Origin: Symbiodinium natans
Taxonomy: Eukaryota; Sar; Dinophyceae; Suessiales; Symbiodiniaceae
Direction of reading: 5' to 3'
Length of the DNA stretch: 17,500 bases
Assembly (NCBI GenBank): GCA_905221605.1
Contig: CAJNDS010000775.1
Span: 1-17,500, forward strand
Position 1 is the stretch's first letter. Each line of letters starts with the position of its first letter. Made by a program: the position numbers and the translations under genes. Positions 7,268 to 15,071 of this stretch are shown here, in pieces. A model generated the notes under the pieces. That model worked only from the letters and a program-made list of their open reading frames with translations. It made no database searches and was not told the DNA's origin.

Positions 7268-8725
7268 AAAATTTTAAGGAGTTTAGGGCTTTTAAGAATT
7301 TTTAAACTTTTAAATGGGCCTGCCTCTTTCCGGAAAATAATTTAATTTTCTCTCAAAATTTGAAGGTTTTTACGGATTTTAAGAAATTTAAAAGGCCTTA
7401 AATTCCTTAAAATCCTTAAAATTTTGAAAGGTCCGGGCTTTCAAAACTTTCAGGATTTTAAGGATTTTAAGGATTTTTAAAATTTTAAATGGGCCTGCCT
7501 CTTTCCGGAAAATAATTTAATTTTCTTTCAAGATTTTAAGGATTTTAAGGATTTTAAGAAATTTAAAAGGCCTTAAATTCCTTAAAATCCTTAAAATTTT
7601 AAAAGGCCCGGGCTTTCAAAATTTTAAGGATTTTAAGGATTTTAAGGATTTTTAAAATTTTTTTGGGCCTGCCTCTTTCTGGAAAATGATTTAATTTTCT
7701 TTCAAAATTTTAAGGATTTTAAGGATTTTAAGAAATTTAAAAGGCCTTAAATTCCTTAAAATCCTTAAAATTTTAAAAGGCCCGGGCTTTCAAAATTTTA
7801 AGGATTTTAAGGATTTTAAGGATTTTTAAAATTTTAAATGGGCCTGCCTCTTTCCGGAAAATTTTCTAATTTTCTTTCAAATTTTGAAGGATTTTAAGGA
7901 TTTTAAGAAATTTAAAAGGCCTTAAATTCCTTAAAATCCTTAAAATTTTGAAAGGCCCGGGCTTTCAAAATTTTAAGGATTTTAAGGATTTTAAGGATTT
8001 TTAAAATTTTAAATGGGCCTGCCTCTTTCCGGAAAATAATTTAATTTTCTTTCAAAATTTTAAGGATTTTAAGGTTTTTAAGAAATTTAAAAGGCCTTAA
8101 ATTCCTTAAAATCCTTAAAATTTTGAAAGGCCCGGGCTTTCAAAATTTTAAGGATTGTAAGGATTTTAAGGATTTTTAAAATTTTAAATGGGCCTGCCTC
8201 TTTCCGGAAAATAATTTAATTCTCTTTCAAAATTTTAAGGATTTTAAGAAGTTTAAAAGGCCTTAAATTCCTTAAAATCCTTAAAATTTTGAAAGCCCCG
8301 GGCTTTCAAAATTTTAAGGATTTTAAGGATTTTAAAATTTTAAATGGGCCTGCCTCTTTCCGGAAAATAATTTAATTTTCTTTCAAAATTTTAAGGGTTT
8401 TAAGGATTTTAAGGATTTTAAGAAATTTAAAAGGCCTTAAATTCCTTAAAACCCTTAAAATTTTGAAAGCCCCAACCTTTCAAAATTTTAAGGATTTTAA
8501 GGATTTTATGGATTTTTAAAATTTTAAATGGGCCTGCCTCTTTCCGGAAAATAGTTTAATTTTCTTTCAAAATTTTAAGGATTTTAAGGATTTTCAGAAT
8601 TTAAAAGGCCTTAAAATCCTTAAAATCCTTAAAATATTTTGAAAGGTCCGGGCTTTCAAAATTTTAAGCATTTTGTGGTCCTTTTAAAATTTTGGAAAAC
8701 CCCTAAATTCCTTAAAATCCTTAAA
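7268..8725 (-). repeat. 175-bp palindromic satellite, inverted arm (8 copies)
   Basis: The same unit as on the left but reverse-complemented. TCCGGA (TCTGGA once) falls at 7329, 7504, 7679, 7853, 8028, 8203, 8359 and 8543; spacings are 175, 175, 174, 175, 175, 156 and 184. Units are more uniform than those in the first left block. The arm decays from about 8630 into partial copies and ends near 8725 in unique sequence. Confidence 0.93.
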
Positions 8726-9249
8726 ATTTTGGAAGGCGAAGCAGGACCGTCAAATAACGCATAAAGGTCCTACATACATATACATATATGTATATGTTTC
8801 TCGCACATGCCCGCACGATGATTACGTGCATGCTACCAGTCCGTGCGAACGGCCAGTGCATCCATGCCCGCACGATGATGGCACACCCTGAAGCGTAAAG
8901 AGCCGCCCAGAAAAGTCTTTTTTTCTGAGCAGCATGCAGGGGTGAAGTTTACCAGGATTTTGTGAAGAATCAGCAAAAACTCACAATGATTATGCGACCC
9001 AGCAAGGGTTTATGGCTTCTGTCCGACAAAAAACAGTGCAAAACAGCTTCGCGACGGCAAGCGTGGAGTGATATGTTTGTATAAGAGAAGCCGAAAAAAT
9101 GTGAGAGAGTCAGAGGTCTCTTTTGTGAGAGAATCGCCCTTAAAGGTGCAAAATTGATGTTATTGCTTTGTCTTGGCTTTGTTCTTTATTTGCTGAGTTT
9201 TGCTTTTGATGTCAAAAGGCTTGGACTTGGCCGCAGCTTCAAGCGACCT
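8726..9249. other. Spacer at the satellite/unique-sequence border
   Basis: It holds a 22-bp perfect palindrome (8776-8797; half-site ACATATACATA) and a 17-bp direct repeat CATGCCCGCACGATGAT at 8806-8822 and 8863-8879. A small inverted repeat CAGAAAA/TTTTCTG lies at 8908-8927. No convincing coding frame is seen before about 9200. Regulatory roles are possible but unsupported. Confidence 0.6.
8776..8797. repeat. 22-bp perfect AT-rich palindrome
   Basis: The sequence reads identically on both strands around a centre at 8786/8787; the next base pair out does not match. ATAC/GTAT alternation makes cruciform extrusion or a dyad protein site conceivable. It lies about 50 bp beyond the last satellite remnant. 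Confidence 0.85.
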
Positions 9250-9642
9250 TCATTGCTTCTCCGGCGGATTCTTCTCGAAGGGGTACGGCTTCTTGGTGCC
9301 GCATTCCTCGAGAGATGGCAGCCCCTTGAGCAAGGTCGTGCCTCGTCGCAAAGAGGGATTGCAGATGAGCCTCCGAGACCTTTGGTGGCTTTTGTGGCTT
9401 TTTGTCGTAGATGCTCCCGGTTCAGTTGTCAGGTGCGCTTCAATGCAAGCGATTTCCGAGCAGTTGAGATCTTGGATCTCGGGATGATCCAAGAGCGCCC
9501 TGGCAAGATATGAGTTCAGAGACGTGTCATCGGTGTGCTGCTTCTGTTCGACATGTCGTCTTAACGGACGATCACTCGATATCCAATATGTCAGTGCACC
9601 CAGGGGCCTCAGAGGATTCCGCACTGGTATTGAGCGAGGCAT
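9250..9642 (-). CDS. Possible coding exon, hydrophilic C-terminal region, unknown function
   Basis: A 130-codon minus-strand frame ends at 9250. The most protein-like part is the last ~90 residues: NSYLARALLDHPEIQDLNCS, then a Ser/His/Arg-rich stretch, then a Lys/Glu/Pro-rich end finishing NPPEKQ and a stop. Third codon positions are mostly G or C. No ATG is convincing; the listed start is an alternative codon, so it may be an exon. A plus-strand frame from a true ATG at 9212 to 9487 shares the same third-position bases and is an alternative; its amino-acid make-up (many Trp, Phe, Leu, Ser) looks more like an antisense shadow. I do not recognise a family. Confidence 0.3.
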   Translation of the reverse strand: MPRSIPVRNPLRPLGALTYWISSDRPLRRHVEQKQHTDDTSLNSYLARALLDHPEIQDLNCSEIACIEAHLTTEPGASTTKSHKSHQRSRRLICNPSLRRGTTLLKGLPSLEECGTKKPYPFEKNPPEKQ

Positions 9643-9807
9643 TGAGGGAACTGGGGGGGGGGGGGGGGTTGCGTTGGTCAGGTCATTTTGGTCACGTTCC
9701 GAAGCTTCTCATCTGGTCATCTGCAGCTGTTGTCTTCAACAGGGACGTTCCCAGACCTCCCGGAGGTTGACATTTACGAAGCCCTCGGCACTTATATCTT
9801 TGCTATG

Positions 9808-10413
9808 CTACAGCGTTGTTGAGTTTTTGTTGTCTTCTTGGCTTGACTTGGCTGGGGTGGGTGTGCGAGTATGCTTGCGATGGTCGACAAGAATCAGTAG
9901 CATCGCACAACATAACAAACACGAAGCTGCAAGCACGAAACTGATATTCGCGCCCTTGGAGAGTCCCGAAAGTCCCGAGTAAAGTGTCTCTGGAGATGGC
10001 TTTGGATACCTGGTCCCCGGCACCTTCGGCTTGGCGGTGCGCTTCGATCTGGCCAACTTTAGCATCTCGTGAGAAAGTTGGGACAAGTTGGAAGTTGGGG
10101 GGATGCTTAAAGGATGGTAGTTTAAGGGATGATTGTTGGAGTTGGCTTTGGCTTTGCAACATAGACTAGGGCAAAAGGTCCAATGTCCGCGGCTGTGGTT
10201 GAGGCCTCTGGGCTGTCGGCTTTGGGGGAATTGAGGGTTTGCAGAATTTTGTGATTGTGTCCAGAATGTTCGTGGTGCTGCAGGTTTGTCGACTGTGCAG
10301 ACCCTGGACCTAAGCGGACTTGGTGACTTTATGGGGGCACACCTGGACGTGCTACTTGGCGGATACGCACTCCTTCCCCTAGCTGATTTGAAGAAGTTTT
10401 GAGGGTGCTTCAT
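9808..10413 (-). CDS. Possible single-pass membrane protein, unknown family
   Basis: This 201-codon frame is the longest in the non-repetitive part. The first ~115 residues are Ser/Pro/Arg-rich and may not be translated. The last ~85, from an internal Met near 10065, are the most convincing: a basic segment (LARSKRTAKPKVPGTRYPK), then ISFVLAASCLLCCAMLLILV, a clear membrane helix with several Cys, then a short basic and polar tail. A downstream basic flank would be cytosolic by the positive-inside rule if the tail faces in. A competing plus-strand frame covers 10235-10402 (see the separate entry), so the 5' half is doubtful. No family is recognised. Confidence 0.35.
   Translation of the reverse strand: MKHPQNFFKSARGRSAYPPSSTSRCAPIKSPSPLRSRVCTVDKPAAPRTFWTQSQNSANPQFPQSRQPRGLNHSRGHWTFCPSLCCKAKANSNNHPLNYHPLSIPPTSNLSQLSHEMLKLARSKRTAKPKVPGTRYPKPSPETLYSGLSGLSKGANISFVLAASCLLCCAMLLILVDHRKHTRTPTPAKSSQEDNKNSTTL
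10235..10402 (+). CDS. Alternative plus-strand coding-like stretch, leucine-repeat-like
   Basis: The frame is open from 10235 to a TGA at 10400-10402 without a start codon. It contains GLSTVQTLDLSGLGDFMG followed by HLDVLLGGYALLPLADLKKF. The LxxLxLxxL-like spacing resembles one leucine-rich repeat, but one unit proves nothing. It overlaps the minus-strand frame 9808-10413, and only one of the two is likely real. Third positions are GC-rich in both readings. Confidence 0.2.
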   Translation, partial: GFAEFCDCVQNVRGAAGLSTVQTLDLSGLGDFMGAHLDVLLGGYALLPLADLKKF

Positions 10414-10424
10414 CAGAGTGCCCG

Positions 10425-10595
10425 CTAAGAAATGCTAGGTTTGCTTCGCGGATCTACTTCGTCACGATCTATGGCCGAGTCGTGATGGCGTACCTTCCGG
10501 ATTTTTCCTTTGGCGAGGAAGTCCCCTACAGCCAGGTCAGCCCACATGTTGGCAATCTTCCCGGCAGCTAAGCCTCTTTCGCCGTGCAGCTTGTT
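10425..10595 (-). CDS. Possible coding exon, helical and charged, unknown function
   Basis: The minus-strand frame is open from 10595 to a TAG at 10425-10427, bounded upstream by a TGA. The translation includes GLAAGKIANMWADLAVGDFL and then KIRKVRHHDSAIDRDEVDPR, an amphipathic, charged make-up typical of real protein, with many G-starting codons. There is no ATG at the head, so it would be an exon. A plus-strand frame (10392-10571, containing RIYFVTIYGRVVMAYLPDFS) competes. Family unknown. Confidence 0.25.
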   Translation of the reverse strand, partial: NKLHGERGLAAGKIANMWADLAVGDFLAKGKIRKVRHHDSAIDRDEVDPRSKPSIS

Positions 10596-10600
10596 TCAAC

Positions 10601-10915
10601 TTAGCCCGAGCCAGCGTTTGCGCATGTGCAGTTGGCCACCGAATACACTTTGGAGTACCATCCCTCTGTCATCGCCAGCTGGGGGAGGCAGGCCCAATCA
10701 TGCCATGATTCTTGGGGCTTTCCAGCACACAGAACCTTCCTATCGAGAAGCTTGTTAGACATACTCGTACCCGCCATCTGCCATTGCCTGCTGCAGCACA
10801 TGGTCATGCGTGGAACAGTTCCGAACAGGTTTTCTTTTGTGTGGGACCTCAGCACGACGATGATGGTGCTTGAGTGCAAGTACGTTGAGGCAGCGCAAGT
10901 GGAGACGAAGTGCAA
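10601..10915 (-). CDS. Possible Cys-rich coding exon, strand uncertain
   Basis: The minus-strand frame ends in TAA at 10601-10603. Its later part has several Cys and Trp, including MCCSRQWQMAGTSMSNKLLD and a Cys-containing end near ANCTCANAGSG. The opposite strand is also open (10626-11126, 166 codons), with VQLATEYTLEYHPSVIASWG, DLSTTMMVLECKYVEAAQVE and, near its end, a hydrophobic NLLLVFLCSLFFSLCC. That hydrophobic part follows TTTTTCTCTGTAG and TTTGTTTTTCAG, which resemble splice acceptors, so it may be intron. Strand cannot be decided by eye. Confidence 0.22.
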   Translation of the reverse strand: MHFVSTCAASTYLHSSTIIVVLRSHTKENLFGTVPRMTMCCSRQWQMAGTSMSNKLLDRKVLCAGKPQESWHDWACLPQLAMTEGWYSKVYSVANCTCANAGSG

Positions 10916-11223
10916 TTTCTCCTATTCTTGTTTAATGCCCTACAAAGCGGCCGAACGTGCAGGGCTAATGAGGCTAATGTGCAATCTGCTCTTGGTTTTT
11001 CTCTGTAGTTTGTTTTTCAGCCTGTGCTGCCTCAAAGTTGTCCTAATTTGGACAACTGCAGAGGTGCTTGCCCCGCCGAAGACGCAACTTGATCGCATGT
11101 TCAGCATTGGTCGCTGCCAAACCTGAATAGGCAGGTGGCAGCTTAGGCTGTGCAATTTGTATGTAGCTGAATCTCTTCTTGAAGAGGAGCTTCCGAATTT
11201 CCCGATGCTAAAACGATGCTAAC
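10916..11223. other. Probable intron or spacer with pyrimidine-rich YAG sites
   Basis: Around 10985-11025, TTGGTTTTTCTCTGTAG and TTTGTTTTTCAG are good splice acceptor-like sites on the plus strand. The sequence just after reads PQSCPNLDNCRGACPAEDAT in one phase. CTCTTCTTGAAGAG near 11173 is a small perfect hairpin. Nothing else is recognisable. Confidence 0.35.
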
Positions 11224-11412
11224 ATGCACACTCCCGACAAAAACCAAATCGCATGCTGCAGTGGAAGGTTGTTGCAGTTCGTCATGCTCGACTATAACAA
11301 TGCCAGCTGGACGGACGTAACATGGACGATTACGAAGATTGATGGATGCTTGACTCGTTGGTTACTGGCTCGGCCTTATGTTCCATGCTCTCTGCACTTC
11401 CGATCGGTTTAG
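11224..11412 (+). CDS. Small open frame, 62 codons, unknown
   Basis: It starts with a true ATG at 11224 and ends in TAG at 11410-11412. The translation includes FVMLDYNNASWTDVTWTITK, balanced and non-repetitive. No signal peptide, domain or family is recognised. It could be an exon or chance, since frames of this length are common here. Confidence 0.2.
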   Translation: MHTPDKNQIACCSGRLLQFVMLDYNNASWTDVTWTITKIDGCLTRWLLARPYVPCSLHFRSV

Positions 11413-11611
11413 TTTTTGTGAGCTCTTTTTGAAGTGTTCGGATGTGGAACGCTTCTAATACATGGACAGACCACCAGCACCGTCATCAGTTGTAGGTGTG
11501 GTTCAATTAGCATCGAATTTGCATATTGAGCATGCAGATGTTTCTTTGAGGTATCTTGCGCTTCGTAGTAAGAAGAGCTTTCCTAACCGTTGCTTCAATG
11601 CCCTTGCGCTT
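11413..11611. other. Unassigned stretch
   Basis: I see no repeat, RNA gene or protein-like frame in this segment. Confidence 0.4.
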
Positions 11612-11941
11612 CTAGGGCAGATACCTCCTTCTCACTCCTGACACGGTGATTCCCAAGTTTCGAAGCATGGTCTTCATGTGAAACAAGAAAAAGCTGGTTG
11701 TTGAAGTGATAAGATGGGTGGTGAGGGTTAAGGGTGTTTGGTTCCAGGGTTGATTTAAGGATTGTGACAACACAGCCCTCGCATGTCCTTGCTGAATCAT
11801 TGCTTCCCCAGCTTTTTCTGGCCCAGGAGAGTCGGTTGTGAGGATGATGATGATTCCCATGAATGCCTCCGGAGGCAGTTTGTTGGCTGCAAGCTGAAAG
11901 GTGCTGGTGCAATTAAAGAAGTTTATCAGGAGGAACCTCAC
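11612..11941 (-). CDS. Coding-like stretch, strand unclear
   Basis: A 109-codon minus-strand frame contains LAANKLPPEAFMGIIIILTT and then a polar segment; a second minus frame is protein-like at the 3' end (HASKLGNHRVRSEKEVSALE). On the plus strand 11783-11980 reads CEDDDDSHECLRRQFVGCKL and GAIKEVYQEEPHWP, also plausible. Only one can be the gene, or these are frameshifted remains. Unknown family. Confidence 0.18.
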   Translation of the reverse strand: MRFLLINFFNCTSTFQLAANKLPPEAFMGIIIILTTDSPGPEKAGEAMIQQGHARAVLSQSLNQPWNQTPLTLTTHLITSTTSFFLFHMKTMLRNLGITVSGVRRRYLP

Positions 11942-12009
11942 TGGCCGCTGAGGTTGGGGAGATGCAAGCTACCTCATTGAGCGGGAGAACGGTGCCAATC
12001 TAAGGGGTG

Positions 12010-12147
12010 ATGCAGAGCCGTCTTGTAGGCACTGTTCTTGTACTTCTGTTGGCCCTTGCCAGGTGCCGTAGTGAGCAACGGAACGCTTGGTCCTCCTGGC
12101 GCAGACAGCCGAAGAGAGTTTCAGGAAGGTCATCGAGAACTGCATGA
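12010..12147 (+). CDS. Signal-peptide-like frame (45 codons)
   Basis: From ATG at 12010 the frame reads MQSRLVGTVLVLLLALARC, a good signal peptide (short basic head, 13-residue hydrophobic core, Ala-rich cleavage region), then an Arg/Trp/Ser-rich stretch and a TGA at 12145. The next frame (ending 12361) carries a membrane helix. Together they look like the start and end of one secretory-pathway protein separated by a frameshift or an unseen intron. Confidence 0.35.
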   Translation: MQSRLVGTVLVLLLALARCRSEQRNAWSSWRRQPKRVSGRSSRTA

Positions 12148-12361
12148 GTTCCATGCCATCGCCGGTGAAACGCTGCATCTCGGAATGATGGTTAAGCAGA
12201 TGGATGTCATGAAAGAGGCCCAAGCTTCCCGTGAAAGATGTGTCGCGGGAAGCAAGCAATTCGATTTCATTCTCCTTGCCACAGTGCTCGTCGTTTCTGG
12301 ATTCTCATGGGTTCTTAGTCTTGGAATGTCTTGGATTCTGCCAGACAGCCCTTCACAATGA
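12062..12361 (+). CDS. Membrane-anchored C-terminal frame, possibly continuing 12010-12147
   Basis: This is a plus-strand frame, one phase off the signal-peptide frame. From about 12110 it reads FQEGHRELHEFHAIAGETLH, a His/Glu-rich helical stretch, then MVKQMDVMKEAQASRERC. It ends with FILLATVLVVSGFSWVLSLG, a membrane helix, and a short tail with TGA at 12359. Third positions are GC-rich and residues varied. If joined to the signal peptide it would be a small type I membrane protein. The frame change may mean a pseudogene, an intron or a sequencing error. Family unknown. Confidence 0.35.
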   Translation, partial: GAVVSNGTLGPPGADSRREFQEGHRELHEFHAIAGETLHLGMMVKQMDVMKEAQASRERCVAGSKQFDFILLATVLVVSGFSWVLSLGMSWILPDSPSQ

Positions 12362-12753
12362 AGCTTCCCATTGCCAAGTCGGCAAGACATCCCAGGTATC
12401 TGACAGTCGCGAGAGGCTCGTGGGTGTGAACTTCGTTGAGCCCAGAAGTTCCGCGAACACATGCCCAAACTTTTCTCGCATCAAGAACCTAGGATGTTCT
12501 GGATGTTCTGGAAGTTTTGGTGTGGATTGCCATGATCAGGCAGCAGTACCGAGGGACTTGGATGGGTGGCCTGGTCGCCTTGAAGCTTTCGATTTCCAGT
12601 TCTTCCCGGCTTGTGAGGGTTCGACGCCAGCAAACAAGTGCACTCCGTTCCCCCCTGATGGTTGCGGTGTCGGCGTTTGCCAGAAGTTTTTGGGCTCTGG
12701 GCCGAGTCCGAGGTCTTCCTGACTGTAGGGAGCGGCAACTCTGTGCTTACTCT

Positions 12754-13032
12754 CCTGCTGCGCACCCTCTTATCCCTGAAGAACCCCAGCCGCGTCACCT
12801 GCACCCAGAAATGGTTGAGGCTGTCACTGATGAGTTCTACGGAGCCCTGGCGGCTGCAGACCTGGAAGCTGGCGAAGACGAGAAGCGAGCCAGACGCAAT
12901 CGGGGGGGGGGGGATGGAACGTCCGGAAGCGGGAAAGAGCATGCCAGTTCAGAGGCTGGACTTAGAAGATCTGAGGTATCCCTCGAGGTTGCCCTTTGTG
13001 GTGCCAGGCGGAACATGCTTGGGGCAAAATGA
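12754..13032 (+). CDS. Coding-like stretch, acidic/helical, interrupted by a G12 run
   Basis: In plus frame 1 the stretch around 12775-12895 reads PLIPEEPQPRHLHPEMVEAV, then TDEFYGALAAADLEAGEDEK, with strong GC at third positions. A run of 12 G (12902-12913) follows, after which frame 1 continues to a TGA at 13030 while frame 2 also stays open (RLDLEDLRYPSRLPFVVPGG). The G run is a likely place for a length error or a real frameshift. Unknown family. Confidence 0.3.
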   Translation, partial: PAAHPLIPEEPQPRHLHPEMVEAVTDEFYGALAAADLEAGEDEKRARRNRGGGDGTSGSGKEHASSEAGLRRSEVSLEVALCGARRNMLGAK

Positions 13033-13062
13033 TGGGGAGTCCGTCCCGTACAGTGACTATCA

Positions 13063-13305
13063 ATGCCAAGAGAGTTTAGGAAACGCCTGCAGACGCCGTA
13101 CTGTGGCTCCCTCTTCTTTGGAGGAGTCCCGCTTCAAGTTGGCTTTGGCCACTCGCAGCAAGCGAAGTTCGTGGACGTGTATGTGGAGCCATTCGCCGAG
13201 CTGCCTCTTGGACCTGTCGGTTTAAAGTGCATCGATTCCACAAAAGGTGACCATGCTGCATTGCTGCGTCTCCGCCTTCCTGAGGAGCCTGTCTGTGTAC
13301 AATAG
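13063..13305 (+). CDS. Coding-like stretch, 80 codons, unknown
   Basis: From ATG at 13063 in the same frame as the previous stretch, it reads PYCGSLFFGGVPLQVGFGHS, then AKFVDVYVEPFAELPLGPVG, and ends near LRLPEEPVC with a TAG at 13303. Varied residues and GC-rich third positions make it one of the more convincing pieces. Two in-frame TGA codons (13030 and 13051) separate it from the upstream stretch, so an intron or decay lies between. Confidence 0.33.
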   Translation: MPREFRKRLQTPYCGSLFFGGVPLQVGFGHSQQAKFVDVYVEPFAELPLGPVGLKCIDSTKGDHAALLRLRLPEEPVCVQ

Positions 13306-13339
13306 AGGCCAACGCGGAGGCGGAGTTCAGACCAGTCCA

Positions 13340-13664
13340 GAAAGCATAGCCTGGGCACTTTGGCTGTACAAGCCGCGCTGGTGCGTTAAGACGTTTTCAG
13401 GCAAGATGGTAAGATTGAAGGTTTTGTTCGATACGCTAGCCTGAGTTGCAGAAGTGCGATGTACGTGACATGCGGTCCATGCATCCAGCTTCCACTGGTA
13501 GTTCGTGTCTGTTTCTCAACACAAACACAGAAACATCGGGCACCAAGTTCCTTGTGAATGTGAAGCTTCAGGTGCTGTATGACCACAATATGGATGCTCT
13601 CCTACGGTCCGGTGCCAGCTACGAGGCTGTCTCGGATGAATTTGTAGCTTCAGATTGCTGCTGA
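13340..13664 (+). CDS. Two-part coding-like stretch with a candidate 43-nt intron
   Basis: The first part (13340-13408) reads ESIAWALWLYKPRWCVKTFS and ends at a codon boundary. GTAAGA starts at 13409 and TTGCAG ends at 13451; removing these 43 bases joins it in phase to 13452-13664, which reads MHPASTGSSCLFLNTNTETS, FLVNVKLQVLYDHNMDALLR and ends with TGA. Without splicing the first part meets a TGA at 13442. The intron is very short, and short GT-AG pairs occur by chance, so this is suggestive only. Confidence 0.3.
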
Positions 13665-14214
13665 CACGTCTCTGACGCCGGTTTGGGCATGGCTTGGTTG
13701 TTTAGCAAGTGCATATCGGTTCTCGCAGCCGGTCACAGGCAACGTTCCCGGTGCACACCAGATTTAGCCCTCGTCGCTTGCTTGCAATCGGGGTCCAGCA
13801 CCAGAATTTTCCAGTTTTGAGAAGCTCAGCTTTTCCTTGCATGTTCCTGGTCCACACACACGCAGCATGGATCCCAAAGGCACTGGCATCATCTTCAGCA
13901 ATTTGGCTTGAAAGGGACAGGCTTGTCACCAAACTCAGTTGCGGTTCATGCGATCCTTGAGAATGATGCAGACAGTTTGACCGCTTTGCTTCTTACGTTC
14001 CCTTCTGGTCGGCATTCCTCTGAAACCAACCATCCTTGCGGCGGCTGATTTCCAAGGCGAGGCAATCAGTGACGTGGTTCAACTTGATCGCAGTGCATCT
14101 GTCCATACAGCGATACATCGAACTGGAGACACTAAATCGTAAAGTTCAAGCAGTTTGTCGCTGCTTGAATCGTAGTGCAGATGATGTTATTGCAGAGTTG
14201 CAGTTCCCTGGACC
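13665..14214. other. Weakly coding-like region, frame unclear
   Basis: Several short protein-like pieces occur in different plus frames, for example VAVHAILENDADSLTALLLT near 13940-14000 and ILAAADFQGEAISDVVQLDR near 14035-14095. Each is broken by stops within 50 codons. The texture fits exons with missed introns or a degraded gene. No domain can be named. Confidence 0.25.
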
Positions 14215-14690
14215 AGCCTCAGGTACGACTACCAGTACCTCCTCTGCAACCAAGATTCGGTTTCTTGGGGTTGTCAGGAGACACCCTGGTCTTGAAAAGT
14301 TACTCCTCATTCCTTTCTGCTCCAACTCTCGTACGGCAACAGCGCCACCGAGGCAGTTCGTCTGCTACAACCACAGCCAGTCGAGCCCCTACACCGGCCT
14401 TGTGTTTTGAGTGCCTGCAAGGGTCATCCCGCATCCCAGGCAGATAGCTTTTTATGCTGGGTGTTAGTTTGGTAGGGCATGAGCAAGGGCTGCTTGTAGC
14501 TGAAGCTAGATGAAGCTAGACACGGACTTTCTACAGCTTTCGCACGACTGTTAGAGCTCCCTGCACCTGGGGGCACTTAGACTCCGCCCAGGCTCCACCT
14601 CGTCAGGGCCCCAGACTGTGTGCCAAGTGACCCTGAAGGGTCGATGTGAGAGCTGGAAATTAGCATGAAACCAATTCTCTCCTAGAGGTC
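14215..14690 (+). other. Thr/Ser-rich coding-like islands and spacer
   Basis: After CCTCAG near 14222, one frame reads GTTTSTSSATKI. At 14342-14400, after CAACAG, another reads GSSSATTTASRAPTP. These resemble mucin-like linkers. 14501-14520 is an exact tandem duplication of TGAAGCTAGA. The rest (14410-14690) shows no clear frame. Confidence 0.3.
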
Positions 14691-14770
14691 CTCACAGACG
14701 ACGTCGTCCACGACGCGGTCTACCTCATCAAGTCCCTGTGCTGCAGACCTGTACTTGAAAAATCGGCATG
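14691..14770 (+). CDS. Thr/Ser-rich candidate exon
   Basis: After TTCTCTCCTAG (acceptor-like, ending 14684) the frame reads SSQTTSSTTRSTSSSPCAAD, then LYLKNRHETE and a TGA near 14780. Thr/Ser-dense stretches of this type are common O-glycosylated linkers in secreted proteins. No start codon, so an exon if real. Confidence 0.25.
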
Positions 14771-15071
14771 AGACCGAATGAGACCATCCGAAGAGGCGGC
14801 CAGGGCGTCTTAAGATCAACAGTTGCCTTTGCTTGCTTAAGGAGGTCAGCTACGACGTTTAACGCTTTCGTAAGCTCGCTGCCAAGGCTCTTCAACGTGG
14901 CCGCCTCAGTGCCAATTGTGCTGCACATCTTCCGCAAGGTTCCACAAGTGACTGAAGCAAGCGGTGAACTTGTGACACACTAAAATGTTCGGACTGTGAG
15001 GCTGAGGAAGTCTAGAGGTAAAGTTGCAGTGAATGTGGTGTCTGAAGCGGTGGAATATAGTGTCTTGATTC

